A stretch of 64,000 bases of DNA from Atherinomorus stipes. Lineage: Eukaryota > Chordata > Actinopteri > Atheriniformes > Atherinidae. Of the stretch, positions 56,801-64,000 are shown in pieces. The notes beneath the pieces are model-generated. The model searched no databases. It saw nothing but the letters and a program-made list of their open reading frames with translations, and had not been told where the DNA came from. The translations under genes were made by a program, and so were the position numbers. The stretch lies in assembly GCA_023101725.1 (NCBI GenBank), contig JALJCO010003968.1, positions 682,001-746,000 on the forward strand, read 5' to 3'. How positions within the stretch are numbered: position 1 is the stretch's first letter; each line of letters begins with the position of its first letter.

Positions 56801-59216
56801 TGGTCTTGCCCTTAATGTGATGGGAGTTTGAATATTCTGAAACATACTGTATACTCAATTAGACACAAACTGGCTGCAGTGTGACATGGTGCCAGAAAAC
56901 ACAATGTAGCTGTCACGTGATGCCTGGAAAAAAAAAACATGTGAAATGTGGCTTCTCAGACTCCTAATGAACTTAGGTGTGCCATCAAAACTAATCAGAA
57001 ACATTTTTTTCTTTTTCTTTTGTCAAACAGCTACACATGACAGAAAGTGTGACTGAAAGCATATGTAGATTGAGTGGAGTCCTGCATATGGGAGGCATTT
57101 CCACTGTAACTCTGCGGTGATAAAATCTTGATTATAACTTCAGCAGCAACTGACAAAGTCACCTTTCAAGTAACGTAGGGACAACATCTGTGAGGTGGAT
57201 TGGCTTACATATCTCCCACAGAGAAAGTTTGAAGCAGCAGATTGTCTTGAAAATTTTCTCACACAGTCCACAACTTGCATGGGTCAGACTTAATATCAGG
57301 ACAAAGTTGAGCTACATAGCTTGATTCATTTTAGTATCTGCACGGCTTAAGGTATTTTTCCTATCAAGTCAATATTTCAGTTTGTCCTGTACTTTGGTTT
57401 ATGATCCTAAACTTGACAACATCAGCTTCAGTTTCTAGTTTTAGGTGTTAGAAACCCAACATCTACTTTTGATATTACACCTGCTAAACATTAGTACATC
57501 ATTGTTGTGACAGTGAGTTTGTTGACATTCTAAAATGTGCTTTTACCACAAAGCTGCAGTGAAAAAAAACCATTTAATGGCACCACACTTGTTTGATTAC
57601 ATTGCTTTGGCACAATCTTACTTATTTTAGTCATCAAAGACAACCTGGCAGGGTACTTGTCTCAGCGGGATTGCAAAAATCAATTAGTCCATCAGGTTCA
57701 ATTAGATTAATTAACCTGCGAGTTTGGATCAATTGCATCATCTGTCTCCTGCTGAGGGAGACTCCCCAAGGCCACTAAACATGGGGCACAGGCTTTTTCT
57801 CTTGGGATTAAAGCCGGATGAGGAGCTTGACTGGGAAGTCCCTGTGAGGGAAGAAGAGGAAGAAAAAAAAAATCTGATTATCTATGAGCTAAGCAACTGG
57901 AAATGCATGTCCGGTTTGAGGGAGGAAAGAAGCAGCCCTTTGTCTTTTGTTCCCACTGTTCAAGTGTCACTTCCTTGTGGCACATGAGCTTCAGAACAGG
58001 AGTGGCAAAGTACTGAAATTCCTGTTTACATGCTGAATTTAAAACACCCAAGTTCAAATAGACTTAGATATTTTGAATGAAAAATGCGCCTGCAGCTGTC
58101 TGACTGCCAGTCATGGTAATTTAATGCAGATAAGCCCACAGAGCCAAGAATGTGCACTCATTTGTTGTGCTTACTGGTTTTGAATCTGCTGCAGAGAGGA
58201 GTCCTTTTGCATGAAACTGCAAAAAAAAAAAAAGGTCCTTGGTGTATTGGTCGTGTTGGTTATGGCCTTCTTAATCAATTCCCCCTGCTAGCATAAGTGT
58301 TACATAAGAAATTTAAATGAATTAAACTGTTAGCCCCATGCTATTATCTGTTACACAAGTTATGCTGTCACAAGAATATAAATTTAGTTCTTTAGGGTTG
58401 TGTTTTCACACAAAATGCAGCTCACATGTCTGTATCTCATTAGCAAGCTGATGGAAATCTTGTTTTGCCTTGCTCCATGCTCTTTTTACAACAAAGTGTT
58501 TGCAAAACGAAGACTGCATTTCCAACCGGATGTCCTTGCAGCCTGCCACCACATGTGTAAAAGCTGCTTTTTAAAAAGCCAAACATGCAGATGGTGGAGA
58601 AGGTTCAGCTATCAGTTTCTAATTCTTTATATTGAGGGAACTCAATGGATTTGTGTTTAATTTATTTCAACAACAGACTGATGTTTGTCTGATTTAAGCT
58701 TTAGGTTGATAGTTTTCTCTGATATTTTTTGTTGTTGGCAAAACAACAGTGGACTCAGAAGCACCTAAACGTGAAATTCAATGATTTGAACATATGAGAC
58801 AATCTCAGACAAGATCATGACATTTTTCTCCTTCTATCTTTTTTTGGGGAGTGTTAAACCATCCACTTTCAATCATCTAGCCTTAAATTTAAATGTGCTG
58901 TAACTAATCAAGAATGGCTTTAATGATCTAGTTCTTCAAATCTATTGATCTCCGTCACTGAACCCCTGATAGCTTTCCAATGTGTGACTCAAACCAGACA
59001 ATCCTAATGAGTTTGTTTGACCCCCTGAAGACCTTTGAAGTTAAGTCATGAGGGTTAAAGTGGTGCCATGATGTCTTTGAAAAAGTGACTTGGTTCCTAA
59101 CCATCCGAATTTTTGGTATGTGTTTCCCGCATTAGGTGTACCTGATCAACGTCACTTACTCAGACTCCACTTCCCATGTCATCTACCGGAGATACAGCAA
59201 ATTCTTCGACCTGCAG
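41754..59216 (+). CDS. sh3pxd2a: SH3 and PX domain scaffold TKS5, first two coding exons (3' part outside window)
   Basis: TKS5 is a Src substrate scaffold with an N-terminal PX domain and five SH3 domains that organises podosomes and invadopodia. Exon 1 is 41754-41825 (24 codons, [24 protein letters not shown], donor gtaagt); exon 2 is 59136-59216 (27 codons, [27 protein letters not shown], donor gtatgt). They join in phase 0 and match human SH3PXD2A ([41 protein letters not shown]). RRYSKFF is the phosphoinositide-binding part of the PX fold. The intron is 17.3 kb and contains the antisense B3GNT gene. SH3PXD2B starts similarly, but NPSKHYV and the neighbours slk and col17a1 favour SH3PXD2A. 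The next exon (MQLLDKFP in human) is beyond the window. Confidence 0.93.
43013..44118 (-). CDS. b3gnt3: Beta-1,3-N-acetylglucosaminyltransferase (B3GNT3-like), frame broken once
   Basis: A glycosyltransferase family 31 enzyme of the Golgi that adds GlcNAc beta-1,3 to galactose in poly-LacNAc or core-1 chains. The coding part is one exon. The N-terminus MLLVGFLIFCFS is a type II signal anchor, followed by a stem with N-glycosylation sites. Conserved motifs are VFLLLVIKSPPQNYRNREVL, RKTWAKE, ILQWNFNETFFNLTLKQ, FLFNGDDDIFAHTDN (the DxD metal site) and, after the break, ILPIDDVYLAMCL and KFDPCFLRDQLVVHKF. The closest family I recall is B3GNT3. The frame shifts at 43328-43333, where six C on the gene strand should be seven to keep YPPY and the following Gly-rich motif; as written it stops at 43282. 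An acceptor (ccactgcag) at about 44143 suggests an upstream exon and an open extension LRIRGAI. It is nested antisense in sh3pxd2a intron 1. Recent pseudogene or sequence error are both possible. Confidence 0.85.
45746..46606. mobile_element. Long-TIR MITE with TTAA target duplication (third family)
   Basis: TTAA-agaggaagttcaggattt at the left and its near reverse complement ending TTAA at the right. The inverted repeats are about 200 bp each (45750-45950 and 46406-46602), so nearly half the element is fold-back. No transposase. Confidence 0.85.
46975..47271 (-). pseudogene. Non-LTR retrotransposon ORF2 C-terminal fragment
   Basis: The open stretch ends VPSTRTEIGKRAFSYAAPFAW..KRLQKDLKL, the characteristic C-terminal end of reverse transcriptases in fish LINEs, as I remember them. 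The 5' part of the element is missing. It is intronic to sh3pxd2a and antisense to it. Clade not determined. Confidence 0.7.
47868..48226. repeat. Dispersed repeat, copy 1
   Basis: Shares long stretches with 55486-56025, including gtactgaaggggtgaca, atcatgggaaat, ctagatttgtcact and gctaaatatagtgacaaagtc. Class unknown. Confidence 0.75.
48463..48483 (+). repeat. Homopolymer run of 21 G
   Basis: Same length as the tract at 5003-5023. Confidence 0.9.
49634..49840 (+). pseudogene. THAP zinc-finger-like ORF fragment
   Basis: Translation begins MYKLNQLCCVINCHN and continues with GVKFYSLP, then RCRMAWIEAMRR. The spacing CxxxC, a KFYxLP block and W-x-x-A fits the N-terminal half of a THAP domain, found in host THAP proteins and in P-element-like transposases. 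The frame stops at 49840 before the second zinc-ligand pair (C-x2-H) can be recognised. It is more likely transposon-derived debris than a host gene. Confidence 0.45.
50960..51400 (+). repeat. Non-LTR retrotransposon 3' end
   Basis: A decayed frame reads SGWKMFPLAR..KKKMSFIPPADSILN, like the last residues of LINE ORF2 (SFIP..I.LLN). It is followed by a UTR ending gaatgaaatggacaataaagtagtctgagtctgaa, a tail style common to fish LINEs. A conserved LINE C-terminus on the + strand is the simplest reading. Confidence 0.55.
52260..52440. repeat. Compound (CA)n/(TA)n microsatellite
   Basis: Interrupted tacaca and tatata tracts give long spurious ORFs rich in Tyr/Ile on both strands. Confidence 0.85.
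52563..53960 (-). mobile_element. Truncated non-LTR retrotransposon (endonuclease + partial reverse transcriptase)
   Basis: Three frames in order on the minus strand make one decayed ORF2. 53954-53547 is the end of an APE-type endonuclease (FVCGDYNIDLLK, LIDNISIN, ISDHLPIF). 53329-53138 is the linker (RRAKRNYYNEMIDDNKSNIK). 52850-52578 is the start of the reverse transcriptase (KTAKVILLFKAGDKQSFNNY, RPVSLLSQFSKVLEKL, SQYGFRQNRSTATTLM). The catalytic Y/FADD block is absent, so the element is truncated on both sides and has internal frame breaks. Clade uncertain (L2/CR1/Rex-like). Confidence 0.85.
54477..54860. repeat. hAT-like repeat fragment
   Basis: Starts gtgttgtcacgatacca with several gatac/gtatc-type motifs, the style of fish non-autonomous hAT ends. 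The right end was not identified, and a SINE follows at once. Confidence 0.4.
54865..55118 (+). repeat. tRNA-derived SINE
   Basis: Head with A-box-like gctgtagttcagatgaaagagc and B-box-like gggggatcgattcc, central tgtccttgggcaagacac, and tail aaagcactttgagtggttag...aagcgctatataagtacagtccattta. It shares the central motif with the SINE at 17081 but has a different tail. Confidence 0.85.
55486..56025. repeat. Dispersed repeat, copy 2
   Basis: Second copy of the 47868-48226 repeat, in the same orientation. It contains a T run just before its start. Confidence 0.7.
56230..56600. repeat. Dispersed repeat with short inverted ends
   Basis: Ends gcagacctccgccaag and cttggcgaggtgat are imperfect inverted repeats. 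Interior phrases such as atcctggatccagaaggtgatctggatcc and a (ggac)n run are familiar from fish genomes. Class unknown to me. Confidence 0.55.
56601..59135. other. sh3pxd2a intron 1, distal part
   Basis: No exon, RNA gene or bounded repeat recognised. Sequence looks single copy. Confidence 0.5.
59136..59216 (+). CDS. sh3pxd2a: sh3pxd2a coding exon 2 (PX domain)
   Basis: Acceptor cgcattag, 27 codons, donor gtatgt. Contains [12 protein letters not shown], identical to the human motif. No other coding exon was found from here to 64000. Confidence 0.95.
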
Positions 59217-61737
59217 GTATGTTACACTGACAAAGTTGCAAAATCTAGTACAAATTAAATTCTCAGTGGCATTGGGAGTTTTTCAGAAACCATAAAGTTT
59301 AACATCATTTGGTAGGAATCACCTCCATATGTCATCATACTGCCACATTATACCCAGTGAGGTCAGTTTGACCTTTTGGTCACTTCCTTCTGCTCAGCTG
59401 CTGCAGGCGTTGTGCTCTGTGAAAGGTCTCATTTAAGATGCTGCTCAGAAATAGGAAAATGGGGGAAATCCAGTCAGCAGATGCAGGAAAAAACATGACC
59501 TCAGACAGAATGCAGCATGGAGCAAAGTCTCCAGGAACTGTTGATCCTAAAGCATCTAGTGAAATCAACTTTGTCAAGCACCAATTTGAGTTTTAGATGG
59601 AAAACTAATATAAACTTCTTCATGTTATAAACAACAGTGTGAGGGGTTTAAACCTTGCATACTTTATCAAGTAGTTTTCTTGTGAAAGACTGCTGCTGCT
59701 GGCTCTTGTCTGATAACCCTCTCAGCCAGACTGCACTCTTCAGCTCTGTGGCTCCGGTGGGCTGGTTGCAGGAAACTCTTTGTTCTCTGGTCTCTTGCTA
59801 ATAGCCAGGAAAATTCAGCCCTGGTCTGGTTGATTGAAACAGAGCTTCTCTCCTGTCTATGTAAACATTAGTGTTGTCCATAGATCCCTGCTGCCGAGGT
59901 GTGTTCGTCTGGCCATGGTAATCCATGAAGAACAACAGTCCACAGCTGTCCACACACAATGGACAGGGGATAGTGTGTGTTATTTGCTCTTTTATGAACA
60001 TAGTCGAATATGTCTACAAGAAAGTAAACTGGCAGAAGATACAGGATTCATGTTTCTTTAAGGTGTTGTTGCTTTAGGAACACATTTTTTAGAAATGCTT
60101 TTTTTTTAAATTATTGAATTGTGCTGTATTTCATCTTGTTTTTAATTGTTTTATATTTTAACTGTTCCTTTATCCTTTGACACGTACATCAGCTTTGAGT
60201 TTTATGAAAAGCTCGATAAAAATAAATTGTATCATTATTATTATTATTATTATTGTTGTTGTTCTTATGAAAGTAATGATAAATAAATCTTGAACAATGC
60301 TATTGAACGAAATACAAAGTTGGCAAAAGTCCAACTTGAAGTGAATGAGATAGAATAAATAGGCAATTTAGGCACAGGGTCAGGGGTAATAAACAGTTTA
60401 GTTGCTTCAGACTTAAAGGTCTTGGGAGTTTAGATAAAACAGCAACTTTAATTTACTGCCTTATGACTTCAACAATGTTGAACAAAGACAGCCAACGTTA
60501 CCACTCCCTTTAATAAAAAGAACCTGCCTCCTACCCATGCAGATACTGAGCTTTTGTTTATGTTTCTCTCAGCTGACACCTACCAGTTTTTCCTGACTCT
60601 TCATTTCATTTCATGACTCTCTCGTGTGCAGTTATATGTTTTAAATTCATCAGAAGCTGAGGGGGAAAACATTATTCAGACAGGTCATTGAGCGAGACAC
60701 AACATATAAACAGCATCAGTCAGCGCTTTCCAGCTGACCATGTAATACTCCTTAGCAACCACAGGCAGCCTTGCTGTTAGTGTTTTAAACATGATGGTTC
60801 CATATTGCAAATATAGCAGCACTTCCACTGCTAATGTCTCAAACCTCTCCATTGCACTCAACATAATTCATAACTGCTCCTCTTGGAAGTAATTAGTATT
60901 AATGATCTCATTTTCTTTTTACCACATCTTCAGTTCTTTTGTTCTTTGTCTGCTCTGCTGACCTAAACGAAGAGTGCGCTGTAGAGAAAGTCAAGCAGAT
61001 TGATTTCTTCTTATTGAGACGTTTGTTTTAGCAGCATAATAGTGCTGAGCTTGATTTTAATCGCATACTGTGTGTGGTGTCAAAAGGAAATGTTCTTGAC
61101 TTGCACGTTTGACATGAGCAGAACAGGTCAGTGTGTGAAGTGAGTGAGGTCTCCCTGACACACACACCCTTCAACCACAGCGGACAGAGCATGCAGGTCA
61201 CGGCATTCCAAAGGGGATTGTGGAGTTTGCAAGCTGGCCTGGTTTCCTTTTGGACAAAGATTTCTCCAAAAATCCCTTAGTCGTCATTATTTTTGGATTG
61301 TGGAATTGGACCTGAGTCAGCTTTCTGTCTGTGTTATAATTTGTCTGACCCACATTCTATACTTGAATTTGAAAAGTATTTTTTCTAAAAAGCTTGTCAT
61401 ACATGGGCTGGCATACAAAGGATTGCTTGAGAATGACTGAGAATGGCCTGAATTGAAACATTATTCTCCCCCATGTATCCTTACAATTCTGACAAATCAC
61501 AATATACACAATACACAATTTGCATCTAAGCTTATGCAGCAGAATCAGGGATTGATAATCAAATATCAAAAACAAATCTTGAGCTACACAAAGAGACAAG
61601 TTACAGCACGCAGGTCTGGTATTGTCCTCTCTTTCCAATGCCACACTCCCACATTCTTTCATTGTCGAATGTTTTCAGTTCAAACCACTTCAGACTCATT
61701 ATATCGAGTTGCATGTTTCTCCTCAAGCCTTGACTTA

Positions 61738-61783
61738 CACTACCAGTCAAAAGTTATGGGAAACTTTTGACAGGTACTATACA
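61738..61783. repeat. Head-to-head Tc1-type terminal repeats
   Basis: tacactaccagtcaaaagtt, a 5-base spacer, then aaacttttgacaggtactata form an imperfect palindrome. cactaccagtcaaaagtt is the terminal motif of many fish Tc1-like elements, so this may be a transposon deleted to its two ends. Confidence 0.55.
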
Positions 61784-61799
61784 CAGGAATTCTGTTAAT

Positions 61800-61880
61800 T
61801 AAAAATGAAATAAAAATGTAATGAAAATGAAATGAAAATGAAAATGAAAATGAAATGAAAATGAAAATGAAATGAAAAAT
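61800..61880 (+). repeat. (AAAATG)n-like simple repeat
   Basis: Alternating gaaat and gaaaat units. Confidence 0.85.
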
Positions 61881-62190
61881 ACTTTATTAAACACTGAAGG
61901 GAAATTCAGTATTCTAGTAGGCTTTCTTTCTTTTTTTTCCCCAATAATAACAGTCTAACAATGATTAACTAGTCAGTGGTCTTGTTCTTGAGGGTGATGG
62001 CTGTTGGCAGGAATGATCATCTACCTTTCCGTCTTACAGCGGACCTGATGAAGCCCTCCGCTGAACACACTCTGTTGATTCTTCACATTGTTGTGTTGAG
62101 GATGAAGAATCCAGCACTTTCAGCAGCTTGTGCAGCATTCTTTTTGGACAGTCAGCTCCAGCGGCTCCAGAGTAATGTAAACATGTAAAC
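61880..62190. repeat. Probable LINE 3' fragment
   Basis: Contains actttattaaacactgaagggaaattca and ggctgttggcaggaatgatc...cttacagcggacctgatgaagcc, phrases common in teleost LINE 3' regions as I recall. No intact ORF. Confidence 0.5.
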
Positions 62191-62360
62191 AACCATGTCA
62201 AACCAACATGTTTGTATTTTGAAAAGTTCCTTATTCTTCCTCAGACTTTCCCTCTTCCATTACTGTTACCTGCCTCGATGCCTGCGGCTGCTCCTGTCCT
62301 CTTGGCCTCCCCTTTTGACACATCTTTGTCTATGATATGGAGAATTCAACCAGTGGTTAT

Positions 62361-62769
62361 TAGGGGTGTAGCAATACATCAGTTTATATTGATGGATACA
62401 GTAGATATGTATTGATAGTAAATTGATCCAAAATCCCAAAACCAACCAAAAATCGACATCAAACCCACTTTTATTATAAAAATGGTTTATTTTAATGTTC
62501 CTATGACACAACATTTTTCCAACAAAATATCTTACACAGGGAGATTGCACTACATGCACTTTCAAATAGGTTGAAGCTTATGTTAAAAAAAATAACCTTG
62601 TTTATTACTTGTTATCTTGTTTCATACCTATCGGTGAATCCTTAAATCAAATCAAATCGAAATCGTATCGTGACTGAATTTGAGATATTGACAAACAATA
62701 AATTGTTATCCACTGAATCAATATAATATTGTATAATATCATGATCAAACCAGTTATTTACACCCCTAG
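62361..62769. mobile_element. Short hAT-like MITE
   Basis: taggggtgta at the left and tacacccctag at the right are inverted. Flanking 8-mers gtggttat and gttcttat match at 6 of 8, a plausible eroded target duplication. Interior is AT-rich with gatac/atcg motifs. Confidence 0.7.
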
Positions 62770-63379
62770 TTCTTATCATGGCTGACACAATTTTGAATGT
62801 CATATTCACTTAACAAACTTCCAAACTACAGTAGATGTCATGATCTGTGGGTTTTGTGTTTCATTTTCAGGCTGTCTTAGTTTCTTGTCATCACTTTTTA
62901 GGTTCGCTCTTATTTTGTAGAGTTGTTTCCCCTTGTGTACCGTTTGTTTTACTTCCTGTTTCCTGACTCTGGTTCCTAATTGTCACACCAGCTTCTTGTG
63001 TCATCATTAGTCCCTCTGTATGCTCCGGCTTTTCTTTTGTTCTTTGCCCGTACATTGTATGTATCTGTTTGTCCGTAGTTACTTCAGTCTCTCCCTTATC
63101 TTTGTGTTCTGGTTTTCTTTGCTTGGTCTTTATTAGTTCAGTTCCTCATTCTCCTGCAGTGTTCTCAGTTTCTTTGAATTATCCTTGCTGTCTCTCCACC
63201 TGTGTATGCATGTCTGCATTTGGGTCTAATCCGCCTCATTTCCACCTCGCCCCATGGCAGCCATTCAAGTTTGGTTAATGTGGCTGTTCACATGGATTTT
63301 GACAGATTTACTGTGCGTTATATTAGTCTTTCAAGTTCTGCTGCCCCCTTTGAACTGAGTTCCATGGGAGTTTTTTTTT

Positions 63380-63664
63380 TTTTTTTTTTCCTAATTTTAT
63401 TTTTCCTTTCTCTGTTCCCACCAAACCGTAGATGCTCAAGATGGAGGATTAAATTGAAGTCAAGACTTGATGCAATCTGTTGGTTTCCTTAAATAGGCAA
63501 TTATTGTGTTTTTTTTTATGAATTGGATTGTATTAACACAGTTATAAATTGGACTAATGTATTTGTTCTAATTGGATCACAATGAATTGGCAAGAATTAA
63601 TTATGTCTGTGAAGTGCCTTGAGATGACTTTGTTAATTGGCACTACTGAATTAAATTTTAATAC
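63380..63664 (+). repeat. Fish SINE/retroposon tail (gtgccttgagatgac family)
   Basis: Includes gatgctcaagatggaggatt, ctgttggtttcctta and the tail gtgaagtgccttgagatgactttgttaattggcactactgaattaaat, typical of an abundant teleost retroposon. Confidence 0.65.
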
Positions 63665-64000
63665 AAAGAATATAGACCAACTCAGAGAGAAAAAAAAAAA
63701 ACAAAAAAACATGAAACTCAGAAAACCCAACTTGAGCTTAAGAAAGCCTGATTGAAAGCCAAGAAACAGACAAGACTTGAAACAAAAATCTAACAAGATC
63801 TAAACCCAAACTAACCCAAGTCTGAAATCTCAATAAAAACAAAACTTAACAGAGTTAAATAATACACACATTTTAACCAAGGAGATTATTCCATCCTTCA
63901 ATTTATGGCAAACTTTAAGTCATTGCTTTATGTTTTTTTTTTTTTTTTTCTCATGTTGTGCTCACTGGGATTCATTGTGAATAAACAGGAACACAGAAAC

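Larger units (their letters stand above)
59217..64000. other. sh3pxd2a intron 2 (continues past window)
   Basis: No further coding exon found. The intron holds an (ATT)n tract near 60232-60256 and the repeats listed below. Confidence 0.6.

Overview
The window looks like nuclear DNA from a ray-finned (teleost) fish. Genes are split into many short GT-AG exons, introns hold tRNA-derived SINEs, non-LTR retrotransposon pieces, hAT, Tc1/mariner and TTAA-flanked elements typical of fish genomes, and every recognisable gene is a vertebrate orthologue. The order col17a1 (+) / slk (-) / sh3pxd2a (+) matches my memory of human 10q24.33 (COL17A1, SLK, STN1, SH3PXD2A), with the same tail-to-tail and head-to-head orientations. 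No STN1-like exons were recognised between slk and sh3pxd2a.

Layout: 1-963 is intron or upstream sequence. 964-17697 holds 40 exons (about 1226 residues) of a col17a1 gene whose 5' part lies outside the window: coiled coil, Gly/Ser/Thr-rich linker, then an interrupted collagen triple helix and the stop codon. 17698-20118 carries the two converging 3' ends. 20119-39093 (complement) is a complete slk gene: I could place 19 coding exons giving a 1190-residue kinase, with N-terminal STE20 kinase domain, acidic middle and C-terminal coiled coil. 39094-41753 is the divergent intergenic region. From 41754 the first two coding exons of sh3pxd2a (start of the PX domain) are separated by a 17.3 kb intron. 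That intron hosts a beta-1,3-N-acetylglucosaminyltransferase (B3GNT3-like) gene on the opposite strand (43013-44118) and a dense cluster of transposable-element debris (44.6-56.6 kb). The rest of the window is sh3pxd2a intron 2.

Functionally the three main genes all concern epithelial and cytoskeletal adhesion: collagen XVII (hemidesmosome), SLK (ERM phosphorylation, microtubule and adhesion dynamics) and TKS5/SH3PXD2A (podosome scaffold). They are conserved neighbours, not an operon or a new system.

The observations most worth checking are two single-base reading-frame breaks in homonucleotide runs (one in col17a1, one in the B3GNT gene), two in-exon VNTRs in col17a1, a GC-AG intron, a family of similarly built col17a1 interruption exons, candidate cryptic slk exons, and three MITEs with TTAA targets. 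I found no convincing evidence of a previously undescribed biological system here. All coordinates were read by eye, so splice sites rest on reading-frame continuity and GT/AG signals.
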